NCBI GenBank assembly: GCA_964611345.1
Contig: CAZSYU010000098.1
Coordinates: 1 to 14,882 of the forward strand
Direction: 5' to 3'
DNA length: 14,882 nt
Source: JALZVT01 sp964611345
GTDB lineage: Bacteria > Pseudomonadota > Gammaproteobacteria > Pseudomonadales > Azotimanducaceae
Shown here: positions 6,689 to 13,902 of the stretch, piece after piece
How the letters are laid out: every line of letters begins with the position of its first letter
How positions within the stretch are numbered: the stretch's first letter is position 1
Notes under the pieces: generated by a model
Told to the model about the DNA's origin: nothing
Databases searched by the model: none
Seen by the model: only the letters and a program-made list of their open reading frames with translations
Translations under genes and position numbers: made by a program

Positions 6689-9043
6689 TTACTGCGTGCG
6701 AACCGCGACGCTGGTTGCACCGCGAGGTGCACCACCCGTCTGATCAGCAAACAACACACGAAGGCGCTTGCCCGCAGGATCCAGTGCAACGTTACCTGAT
6801 GCGGTAGCGAAGATACTGAACGTTGGTGTCTCGTTGGCACCAATGGTGGTGAGCACCGCACCAGCGGTTGGCGCCGTTGGGTTAATGCACGCGCCTGTGG
6901 CCGGATCGGTTTGGCAGATCGTCAGGCTAACGTTGGGGTCACCATCGGTGACATCGGCAGTTACTGCTATCTCGCCTTCAACTCCCACATTAATTGAAGA
7001 CACTGAGAAGAAACCGGTACCGCCGACACCAGGGATGTTCACGATGCCAGGCGAAGCGACATCAGGCGTCAATGCAAGCGCAATCACATCAGGCACCGAA
7101 TTGGCATCCGCAGACAACAGCAGGGTGTTCAAACCAACAAACACCGGCGCGGCTGGCGCGTTGGTGCACTCAAAGTCGAGTTCCACATCTGTCGCCGCGA
7201 AAGGCGCGCTTGGAACAAACGAGAAGAAGAAGCTTTGGCTACCGTTGCTCGCTGCAATATCAGCAGGCGTATTGGGCGTGCCAACCAACTCATTGGTACC
7301 GCCATCAGTGGTCTGATAGCTAAAGGTACCAGGAACACTTGAACTAGCCGCGGGCTCGATGCGGCAGTTGCTGGCTGTTACAGGACCCGTGTTGATCACA
7401 GTAGCAAAAGCAGACGCGATGTCGCCCACCTGCACTGAGCGACTGCTCGGCAGAATAGCAGCAACAACGCTGGTCTGTTGACTCGAGCCTTCGGTCGAGA
7501 ATACGACGTCCGGGAAGGTTACGCCCGCGCCCGCGGTAGTGGTTGCAAGCACCTCATCCAGCGCGTAGTGCTGAATCGTGTTACCACCAGAAATGTAGTA
7601 ATCGTTACCACTGCCCGCAGCAATTCCTGTCGCAGCGATGGTTGTGTTGATCACATCTGCCTGCACCAGCGAACCGGGGTCGAGCACCGAGATACCATCC
7701 TGCCCAGGAGAGTTATAGACCGCGTAAATCACGTTACTCACGAGCGCGATATCGGTGTAGTCGAAGGTTTGATCATTAGCTGCAAACGACGCCAGCTGGA
7801 CGCCGGTGGTCGTGTACCGAAAGACGTTGTTCGTAGACGTCAGGTAAATCTCGCCGGGGTTACCATCGGTGACAGAGGCCGGATTAAAGCCCAGTCCGGT
7901 TACTACCGCTGTCTCGGCAAGCGAACTAGGATCGCGAACACTAAAGCCATCCGCGATGGCTGCAATCACAGTACCGTCAACAAACGCAACGTCGGTGAAC
8001 GTGGTGCCAGCTTCGGTGACGCTGGCAAGCAGAGCGCCTGCCGTACCGTAGTGAAGGAGTGTGTCGCCAACGGCGAGATAGACAGAGTCATTTGCGTCGC
8101 TAATAGCGATACCTGATGCCGCACCCACAATGTCAAAAGAACCGGCGGATGCCAGGGTTGCTGCATCACGAACTGAAATGGTGTTGACTCCAGCATCTGA
8201 CGAAATTGCCAGTGCGGTGCCGGACGCGGGCGGCAGCGGATCCGCGATGAATGTGATGTCGGAGAACGCACGGTTAGTCGCCTGCGAGCTAAGCTCTACA
8301 CCCGCCGTGGAAAAGTGAAACACATTGCCACCAGAGGTCAGGAACAGGTCATCGTCATCACCAGCAACAATGCCTTCCACCGCAAATGGCAATGAGAAAG
8401 AAGCTCCGGGAATCTCAGCCAGGGTAATCGGGTTGCGAACGCTAACGCCATTTTGCGCACCACCGGTGACCGCATAAAGCCGAGTGCCGGACAGCGCCGA
8501 TTCAACAAAGGTAACGCCGGCAGTGCCCGTAGTTGTATTAGTAAGCTCGACGCCTGCGTTGCTGAATACAAACAGCGTATCGCCCGACGTAACATACAGC
8601 CGGCCAAAGCCATCTTCGATGGACGTCGGAACAAACGCGGTGTTGATAAAATCGGTTTCAGCCAGCGTGATCAAATCGCGCTGCGACAAACCTGTGGGGG
8701 TGCCCGCTGCAGCTACCCACAGATTGGCGCCTAACACGGCAGTATCTGCGTAGTCCGCATCTGCGACGGTATCTGTCGCAAGGACAGTACCCGCGAGATT
8801 CACACTGGTGATGCTGTCGCCACCGGCAAGATAGAGGTTATCGGCTTCGCCAGCAGCGATACCTGCTACTGGAAACGCAGACCCAAAAGAGCCAGTTTCT
8901 GTCAATGTGTTTGCACTTCGGATGGACACGCCGTCAGAGGCACCACCAAAGCCTGCGTACAAGGTTCCTCCTGCATGTGCCTGCGCACCAACAAGAAGGA
9001 CAAGGCCGGCGAGAATCGCCCGGCTTGAGAAAGTCCCGTTCAT
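6689..9043 (-). CDS. Secreted six-repeat, propeller-like protein with a C-terminal module shared with the adjacent protease
   Basis: I do not recognise a named family. This 784-residue protein begins with a Sec signal peptide (hydrophobic 10-20, likely cut after AQAHA, residue 24). Residues 25-516 form six repeats of about 80 residues, each reading roughly as LYAV...GVSVRDPxTLAE...GIAAGDxDxLYLTSGDTLxHFSTAGVELAS...FTDIAFVDG with variations. The alternating short beta-strand pattern suggests a beta-propeller or similar beta-solenoid (inference). Residues 525-784 are a separate module beginning VVAAILPSSRSVQVG, with four cysteines (560, 625, 710, 719) and ending GATSVAVRTQ; the same module ends the neighbouring protease. 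The composition is rich in Ala, Thr, Gly and Asp and poor in Lys, typical of exported proteins. The start ATG at 9043 is the first in frame and opens directly into the signal peptide. It is 120 bp downstream of the protease gene, with a palindromic site in the gap, and ends at a strong terminator. Confidence 0.85.
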   Translation of the reverse strand: MNGTFSSRAILAGLVLLVGAQAHAGGTLYAGFGGASDGVSIRSANTLTETGSFGSAFPVAGIAAGEADNLYLAGGDSITSVNLAGTVLATDTVADADYADTAVLGANLWVAAAGTPTGLSQRDLITLAETDFINTAFVPTSIEDGFGRLYVTSGDTLFVFSNAGVELTNTTTGTAGVTFVESALSGTRLYAVTGGAQNGVSVRNPITLAEIPGASFSLPFAVEGIVAGDDDDLFLTSGGNVFHFSTAGVELSSQATNRAFSDITFIADPLPPASGTALAISSDAGVNTISVRDAATLASAGSFDIVGAASGIAISDANDSVYLAVGDTLLHYGTAGALLASVTEAGTTFTDVAFVDGTVIAAIADGFSVRDPSSLAETAVVTGLGFNPASVTDGNPGEIYLTSTNNVFRYTTTGVQLASFAANDQTFDYTDIALVSNVIYAVYNSPGQDGISVLDPGSLVQADVINTTIAATGIAAGSGNDYYISGGNTIQHYALDEVLATTTAGAGVTFPDVVFSTEGSSQQTSVVAAILPSSRSVQVGDIASAFATVINTGPVTASNCRIEPAASSSVPGTFSYQTTDGGTNELVGTPNTPADIAASNGSQSFFFSFVPSAPFAATDVELDFECTNAPAAPVFVGLNTLLLSADANSVPDVIALALTPDVASPGIVNIPGVGGTGFFSVSSINVGVEGEIAVTADVTDGDPNVSLTICQTDPATGACINPTAPTAGAVLTTIGANETPTFSIFATASGNVALDPAGKRLRVLFADQTGGAPRGATSVAVRTQ
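6692..7471 (-). other. Shared C-terminal module, copy 1 (in the repeat protein)
   Basis: This encodes residues 525-784 of the repeat protein. It matches the end of the adjacent protease: AAILPSSRSVQVG against AAVLPSSRSAQVG; AFATVINTG against AFATLINTS; GGTNELVG against AGTNEIVG; ANETPTFSIF against ANATPTFSVF; and PRGATSVAVR against VRGATSVAVV. Four cysteines align (SNC, FEC, TIC, GAC), suggesting two disulfides outside the cytoplasm. I know no named domain for it. Confidence 0.85.
7496..8971 (-). repeat. Six tandem ~80-residue protein repeats (coding)
   Basis: Approximate repeat limits in the protein are 25-105, 106-186, 187-274, 275-357, 358-437 and 438-516. Recurrent cores are GVSIRSANTLTE, GLSQRDLITLAE, GVSVRNPITLAE, TISVRDAATLAS, GFSVRDPSSLAE and GISVLDPGSLVQ. 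A second core per repeat resembles LYVTSGDTLFVFSNAGVEL. The copies are clearly diverged, so the repeat is old and not a recent DNA duplication. Confidence 0.85.
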
Positions 9044-9076
9044 GTTTGTTCTACTCTGAGTCTGCGGAAAAAAGAG

Positions 9077-9110
9077 ATTATGCCTAGAATTAAGCCCAAA
9101 TTGGGATTAA
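9077..9110 (-). promoter_or_regulatory. Candidate promoter and operator of the repeat-protein gene
   Basis: In the 120-bp gap upstream of the repeat-protein gene lies a 21-bp near-perfect inverted repeat (9090-9110). Its arms are TTAA-N-CCCAA and TTGGG-N-TTAA around a central A, with only the N pair mismatched. On the minus strand CATAAT (9077-9082), five of six matches to a -10 box, follows it by 7 bp, so the palindrome would cover the -35 region, which itself matches consensus poorly. This arrangement suits a site for a dimeric regulator. The -10 call is weak; the palindrome is seen directly. Confidence 0.45.
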
Positions 9111-9163
9111 CAATGTAAAGCAATCCGGCCGACTAAGCGATTGTTTGGTCAAAATTGTTAAAT

Positions 9164-11893
9164 CTAGTTGTTGCGGACCACGGCGACCGAGGTTGCCCCC
9201 CGCACTACACCCCCAGAATCGGTGAAAACTACCCGTACACGCGTGTTGGCCGGATCAAAGGCAATGAGTTCGGCTGCCTGCACGAAGACGCTAAATGTGG
9301 GGGTGGCGTTCGCGGCCACGGTTAGCGTGGCAGTGTCCGCCGCTGGTTGTAGACAGTTACCTGACAAATCTGTGGGACAGATGCTCAAGGCCAGCGGCAC
9401 AGTTGCGTTGGTTCCGCTCACTGATGCGGTCAGCGCGGCAGCAGCACCCAGATTGACACTGGCGACACTAAACGCTCCCGCCCCGGTGGTGTTCGTTTGC
9501 ACGACACCGTCGTTACTGGCGGTGGCGGCCAGGGCAATGAGATCGGCAACCGGTTGGCTGGACGCCGAAAATAACAACGTGGTTAACCCGTCAAGTACAA
9601 CCGCCGAACCCAGGTTGTCGCAGCCAAAACGCAATTGCACTTCACGCGAAGCAATCTGCTGAGTTGGCGTCAGTCGAATCAAAAACGACTGGGGCGAATT
9701 CGCCGGGATGTCCACCGTCGTGTTGGCGGCCCCCACAATTTCATTGGTGCCCGCCTGAGTGACATAAAATTCGTAACCTGCGGGTAACGGATCGAGTGGT
9801 GCAACGGAACAATTGCTACCTGTGGTACCACTGGTGTTGATTAGTGTCGCAAAGGCAGTCACTGACTGGCCCACCTGTGCCGAGCGCGAGGACGGCAGAA
9901 CTGCTGCGACTAGCTGGGGTTGTTGCGGCGCCTGCGGCGTAGAACTCGCATTGGTGGAGCTAGTACTCGCGTAAAACTCGGAAAGGTTGCTGAAACCGTC
10001 ATTGTCCCGGTCACCCAGGCCGTCAGCGAGCAGCGGGTTGAGACCATTGGCCGTTTCGTACTCATCACTCATACCGTCGCCATCCACGTCGATGTCGCAG
10101 AGGTCGCCAATTCCGTCCGCGTCGGTATCCACCTGCCCGGCATTGCCTACCGTCGGACAGTTATCTGATTCATTCGCCACCCCGTCGTTATCTGCGTCGC
10201 CGGACAGAGCGAGGAACGAAGCCTGCGCCTGCACGACCCCAAAACCAAAGCTGTTATCTCGGCCTGGTGCGCCCAGATCCAGTGCACCGGCCTGCAAGGC
10301 CGCACGGATCTGTACGTTGGTTCGCTCAGGTGCACGACTCCAAATAAGGGCTGCGACACCAGAGACATGCGGCGTTGCCATGGATGTACCGCTCAGAAAT
10401 CCGTAGTCTTCCGCGCCCACGCGGACCTGCGCGGTTTGACCCAGCAAATTGAGCAGATTGGCGCCGTCGGTATCAGATATGCCCGCAACCGGGATGGTCA
10501 CTCCTGGATTCGCGCCCAGGGTGCCGCCGCCGATGGGACCAGATACGTTGTTGTAAATGATCGCACCCACTCCGCCCCCGGCCTGGCAGCTCTGCGCTTT
10601 TTCAACAAACAAGAAGGTGCCACGCTCGATAAGGCACACGCGTCCCTGGGCATTGGCGCACGTCGTTCCAGCCAGCCCGCAGTCGACGAGCTGACCAGAA
10701 ACATCACCGGTGGGCGAGTTGAGAAACGCCTCACTCGCGATATTCTGCTGGGCGATGGTGACCTGGGCACCAAACCCCGTGCCGCGTGGAACCGTCGATC
10801 GGACCGCAACACCGGGGGCGGTGAACTCGACCTGTGGATAGCGCTGGGAAAAGCCCGCAAGTGCCAGATCTTCGTTGATGGCGCCCACCGCAATCACCGC
10901 CGGATAAGCGGCTGGATAGCTGGGCTGCGTGCCATTGGTAATGTCGGCGCCCTCATTACCTGCAGCAGCAACCGTCATTATTCCCGCATTGTTAAAGCCG
11001 TTGAACGCCTGTTGCTCCGCGCCGCTGAAACAGCCCTGACCGGTGCAGCCCAGACTAAGGTTAACCACCCTCGCGCCCGCGTCAGCACAGGACTGCACGC
11101 CGGCAATAACATCGGATGAACTCGCCGTGGAACCTTCTTCGTCGAACACTCTGTAAATGTGCACCGAAAAGTCGCCGCCATTGGTGGTACCTATAACACC
11201 TTCGGTGTTGGCCAGCGCCATGATCGACCCTGCCACGTGCGTGCCATGACCATCGTCGTCATTGAACCAGGGGCCAATGCCAGGGGTAGATGCGCCGGTT
11301 ACCCGCACGCCTGAGGGCAAATCGGGATGCCCAAGATCAAAGCCGGTGTCGACAACGCATACCGTGATGCCAGGCGCACCGCCGTAGGCGATTTGATCGC
11401 TCTGGACGAGCGGAATTCCGTAGGGGGCAACCTGGGTGTTGGTGTTAAAGGGGTAGCGCGGCGGATCGAGCTCAATGCTCGCGACGTCACTGCGTGCGGC
11501 AAGTTTTGCCAGCCGTGCTTTAGTCATACGGACGGCCACCGCATTCAGACCGGGCAGTTCGTGGCGTACCTCACCGCCATCACTTTCAACCATGGCCCGC
11601 GCATGGCGCATCATGGCCTTGCCTTTTACGCTGGTTGCGGCACCCGCCATGCGCTCGCCTGACACCGGGGCATTCACACTCGCGCGAGAACCAGAAGTAG
11701 CAGCGGATTCTTTTGGCTCGACGCCTGGGTCTGAGCTCGACTCTTTGAAGGTAACGATGTATCGGTTGTCCCAGGCCTTATCCAGCTCGGGCAATTCAGC
11801 CGCATGCGCAGTCATGTGAGTTGCCAGCAGCGTCAAACAACCGCCAAGCACCAGCCCAAACTTCATTTGCTTAACCAAGGTCCGATTCCGCAT
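9164..11893 (-). CDS. Secreted subtilisin-family (S8) serine protease with PA insert, Ca-binding repeats and the shared C-terminal module
   Basis: This 909-residue exported serine endopeptidase (numbered from the ATG at 11893) has, in order: a signal peptide (cut near AHA, residue 31); an I9-type propeptide starting about RYIVTFK (44-50); an S8 catalytic domain with Asp182 in VVDTGFDLGHPDL, His216 in DGHGTHVAGSI, oxyanion Asn313 in AAAGNEG and Ser504 in GTSMATPHVSG; a PA domain (about 377-477, RGTFLFVEKAQSC then GAIIYNN) inserted before the Ser; thrombospondin type 3-like calcium repeats (about 565-642, DADNDGVANESDNCP and similar); and a C-terminal module (about 660-909, Cys695, 758, 839, 847) shared with the next gene. 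All catalytic residues are intact. An alternative GTG at 11917 adds 8 residues and has AGGTG closer than usual; I prefer the ATG because of GGAAG 5 nt upstream and a shorter signal n-region. The next gene is 120 bp downstream on the same strand. Substrate unknown. Confidence 0.94.
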   Translation of the reverse strand: MRNRTLVKQMKFGLVLGGCLTLLATHMTAHAAELPELDKAWDNRYIVTFKESSSDPGVEPKESAATSGSRASVNAPVSGERMAGAATSVKGKAMMRHARAMVESDGGEVRHELPGLNAVAVRMTKARLAKLAARSDVASIELDPPRYPFNTNTQVAPYGIPLVQSDQIAYGGAPGITVCVVDTGFDLGHPDLPSGVRVTGASTPGIGPWFNDDDGHGTHVAGSIMALANTEGVIGTTNGGDFSVHIYRVFDEEGSTASSSDVIAGVQSCADAGARVVNLSLGCTGQGCFSGAEQQAFNGFNNAGIMTVAAAGNEGADITNGTQPSYPAAYPAVIAVGAINEDLALAGFSQRYPQVEFTAPGVAVRSTVPRGTGFGAQVTIAQQNIASEAFLNSPTGDVSGQLVDCGLAGTTCANAQGRVCLIERGTFLFVEKAQSCQAGGGVGAIIYNNVSGPIGGGTLGANPGVTIPVAGISDTDGANLLNLLGQTAQVRVGAEDYGFLSGTSMATPHVSGVAALIWSRAPERTNVQIRAALQAGALDLGAPGRDNSFGFGVVQAQASFLALSGDADNDGVANESDNCPTVGNAGQVDTDADGIGDLCDIDVDGDGMSDEYETANGLNPLLADGLGDRDNDGFSNLSEFYASTSSTNASSTPQAPQQPQLVAAVLPSSRSAQVGQSVTAFATLINTSGTTGSNCSVAPLDPLPAGYEFYVTQAGTNEIVGAANTTVDIPANSPQSFLIRLTPTQQIASREVQLRFGCDNLGSAVVLDGLTTLLFSASSQPVADLIALAATASNDGVVQTNTTGAGAFSVASVNLGAAAALTASVSGTNATVPLALSICPTDLSGNCLQPAADTATLTVAANATPTFSVFVQAAELIAFDPANTRVRVVFTDSGGVVRGATSVAVVRNN
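9167..9916 (-). other. Shared C-terminal module, copy 2 (in the protease)
   Basis: This encodes the last 250 residues of the protease, from LVAAVLPSSRSAQVG to GATSVAVVRNN, following the calcium-repeat region and a short Ser/Thr/Gln/Pro linker. It parallels the end of the repeat protein along its whole length with four matching cysteines. The catalytic domain does not need it, so sorting, surface attachment or binding of a common partner are the likelier jobs (inference). Confidence 0.85.
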
Positions 11894-12234
11894 TGTCCGC
11901 TTCCGCTTTGCGATCACGCCACCTGAACCTCAAGTGGTGCGATCTGACTGAAAATTGACTGCGCTATCCTTCGGCATGCCAAGCTTGGCGAGCGCGTAGT
12001 GGTCATCATGCGCGCCGCCTATTTATATGACACCAAAAGCGGGCATTGGTTGCGTCGCTCTGCAGCCGCAAGCCAGTGGTGACCAGTCCCCATCTTAGCA
12101 ACGCCAGAGGCGCTAAACAGCTGATTCCACAAGCCCGCAACGAAGCTTCACATCAGCCGCAAACCAGAAGAATTTTCCTCACAATTTCAATCCTTTGGCG
12201 GCGTTTTATCGATCCAGAGGCAGCTTCTCGGCGC
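11894..12234. other. Intergenic region between protease start and monooxygenase end (341 bp)
   Basis: No convincing gene lies here. Near the protease are two overlapping perfect palindromes, GGCATGCC (11973-11980) and GCCAAGCTTGGC (11978-11989). On the minus strand TATAAA (12022-12027) could be a -10 box for the protease, but its -35 region (ACCAAT at 17 bp) is poor and the leader would be about 130 nt. The monooxygenase end has no clear intrinsic terminator; the only hairpin is a 4-bp stem at 12102-12112 with no T-run. The stretch 12113-12234 shows nothing I can name. Confidence 0.5.
12022..12027 (-). promoter_or_regulatory. Possible -10 box for the protease gene
   Basis: TATAAA on the minus strand stands out as an AT-rich box (context CATATAAATAG) in a GC-rich stretch, about 130 nt upstream of the protease ATG. 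There is no good -35 at 16-18 bp, so an activator-dependent or non-canonical promoter is possible. This is weak evidence. Confidence 0.25.
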
Positions 12235-13818
12235 CTAGGCCGCATCAGTGCGCAGAGCGGCCCGCCCCGCCTCTTCACTGGCTTGGGCTTGAGCCTGCTG
12301 CGCGGTCAAAAATATCAGCGACCCATCCTCGAGTTCGCCGTTGCGGATCGTCTTACGATCCTCGGCAAAGTTCTGGGTATTGAGCCAGGGCTGACGATCC
12401 CCTTGCTTTGGGAACAGGTGCATCGACCGGTTCATGTAGCCCGCCGGGAAATCGGTGATCCAGGGTCGCACGGCCATGTCCGCATCCTCTGGCGCCACTC
12501 TCGGGACGCACTGCGGCGTATTGTGCTCGCTCATATGATTGAGCAGGCGCACGACATACTCGCTGGTGAGATCTGCGCGCAACGTCCAGGAGGCGTTGAT
12601 GTAGCCAAAGGTTTGCACCAGATTCGGCACGTCGGAATACATCATGCCCTTGTAGCTGAAGGTATCCGCAAAGTTAACCGGTGTGCCATCTACGCTGAAA
12701 CTCGCGCCACCTAAAACCTCAAGATTTAATCCGGTGGCGGTCACAATAATGTCAGCCTGCAGTACCTCACCGGTCTTTAGGCGGACCCCTTCCGGCACAA
12801 ACTCATCAATGTGCTCGGTGACTACCTCGGCCTTGCCGCTATTGATGGCCGTAAACAGATCCGCATTGGGCACCAGACAGAGGCGCTGATCCCAGGGGTT
12901 GTAGCGCGGTGTGAAATGTTTTTCCACGTCGTAATCGTCGCCGAGTTGGTCGCGCACCATTTTCAGTAAATTGGCCTTCACCTTCTCGGGTTGGGTTCTG
13001 GTGCGGTTAAAGAAAAACCGTTGCAGTTCGATGTTCTTGAATCGGGTCAGACGGTACGCCAGTTTCTCGGGCAAGATCTTGCGCAAAAAGTTGGCGATGG
13101 CGTCTTGCTCGGGACGTGATACCACATAAGTGGGTGAGCGTTGCAGCATGGTGACCTTGGCCGCCTTGTCGGTCATGGCGGGCACCAGTGTCATAGCAGT
13201 TGCACCACTGCCGATCACCAGCACATTCTTGTCGGTGTAGTCGAGGTCTTCAGGCCACTGCTGCGGATGAATTACCTGGCCCTGATAACTGTCGCGACCT
13301 TTGAACTCCGGCGTGTAACCTCCCTTGTAGCTGTAGTAGCCGCCACACATAAAGAACAGATTACAGGTCAGCTCTTTTTGTTTGCCCGCAGTCTCAACGG
13401 TGACACGCCAGCGCGAATTTGCCTGATCAAAGTCGGCCGCGATGACCTTGTGATTGAAGCGCACATGCTCGGTGAGACCGCTTTCGGCAGCGGTCGCCTT
13501 AACGTATTTACGAATGGATGGGCCATCTGCAATGGCCTTTGCTTCCCGCCAGGGGCGAAACTGAAAACCCAATGTATGCATGTCGCTGTCAGAGCGAATA
13601 CCGGGATAACGAAACAGGTCCCAGGTGCCGCCCATGGTGGCGCGTGCTTCGAGGATGGCGAAGCTGCGGTTGGTGCAGCCCTGCTTGATGTGATGGGCGG
13701 CACTAACGCCCGAGATACCGGCCCCGACAATGAGCACATCCAGATGCTCAGTACCCGCAGCGACGAGCTGACTGGTCGGCTGTGATTGCGTTTGCGCGGT
13801 TTGCTGGTGCTGGCTCAT
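12235..13818 (-). CDS. EthA-like Baeyer-Villiger flavin monooxygenase
   Basis: This 527-residue class B flavin monooxygenase uses FAD and NADPH to insert oxygen into ketones (giving esters or lactones) or to oxidise heteroatoms. The FAD-binding motif is VGAGISG (31-37), the NADP motif is GSGATA (203-208), and the Baeyer-Villiger fingerprint FxGxxxHxxxWP is present as YQGQVIHPQQWP (178-189). GGTWDLFRYPGIRSDSDM, YNPWDQRLCLVPN, TATGLNL and YKGMM closely follow mycobacterial EthA as I remember it. That suggests an EthA-type, probably NADPH-dependent enzyme for aryl or aliphatic ketones. Compared with EthA it has about 22 extra Gln/Thr-rich residues at the N-terminus and a longer, Ala/Gln-rich tail. 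The start ATG at 13818 has GGGGAG 7 nt upstream and no later start precedes the conserved region. It is divergent from an MFS transporter gene across 84 bp. The physiological substrate is unknown. Confidence 0.93.
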   Translation of the reverse strand: MSQHQQTAQTQSQPTSQLVAAGTEHLDVLIVGAGISGVSAAHHIKQGCTNRSFAILEARATMGGTWDLFRYPGIRSDSDMHTLGFQFRPWREAKAIADGPSIRKYVKATAAESGLTEHVRFNHKVIAADFDQANSRWRVTVETAGKQKELTCNLFFMCGGYYSYKGGYTPEFKGRDSYQGQVIHPQQWPEDLDYTDKNVLVIGSGATAMTLVPAMTDKAAKVTMLQRSPTYVVSRPEQDAIANFLRKILPEKLAYRLTRFKNIELQRFFFNRTRTQPEKVKANLLKMVRDQLGDDYDVEKHFTPRYNPWDQRLCLVPNADLFTAINSGKAEVVTEHIDEFVPEGVRLKTGEVLQADIIVTATGLNLEVLGGASFSVDGTPVNFADTFSYKGMMYSDVPNLVQTFGYINASWTLRADLTSEYVVRLLNHMSEHNTPQCVPRVAPEDADMAVRPWITDFPAGYMNRSMHLFPKQGDRQPWLNTQNFAEDRKTIRNGELEDGSLIFLTAQQAQAQASEEAGRAALRTDAA

Positions 13819-13902
13819 ATCGTCTCTCCCCTTACTTCAACCCCTAATAGTACCTCATCAGTCAGCAGCGCGTTAAACTGGTCGGCTGCCAAGGAATCCA
13901 CA
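13819..13902. promoter_or_regulatory. 84-bp divergent intergenic region (monooxygenase / MFS transporter)
   Basis: The two genes are transcribed away from each other, so both promoters should lie in or near these 84 bp. It contains GGGGAG for the monooxygenase (13826-13831, minus strand) and AAGGA for the transporter (13891-13895, plus strand). A minus-strand TACTAT is a possible -10, but I see no good -35 and no clear inverted repeat for a regulator. Confidence 0.5.

Noticed and set aside
7478..8116. A 212-codon plus-strand open frame inside the repeat-protein gene
   Set aside because: It is antisense to the repetitive coding region, and its composition (rich in Arg, Cys and Val) is that of a shadow frame.
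10367..11119. A 250-codon plus-strand open frame inside the protease gene
   Set aside because: The protease frame on the other strand has all catalytic motifs over the same bases. This frame has no coherent protein features.
11894..11917. Protease start at GTG 11917
   Set aside because: It remains possible, but it would place eight extra, mostly basic residues before an already adequate signal-peptide n-region. The ATG at 11893 has a better-spaced GGAAG.
12102..12112. CGCC-AGA-GGCG hairpin as a terminator for the monooxygenase
   Set aside because: It has only a 4-bp stem and no T-run on either strand.
12046..12714. A 222-codon open frame on the plus strand
   Set aside because: Most of it is antisense to the well-supported monooxygenase gene. 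The translation has no recognisable domain, and the part in the intergenic region has no ribosome-binding site I trust.
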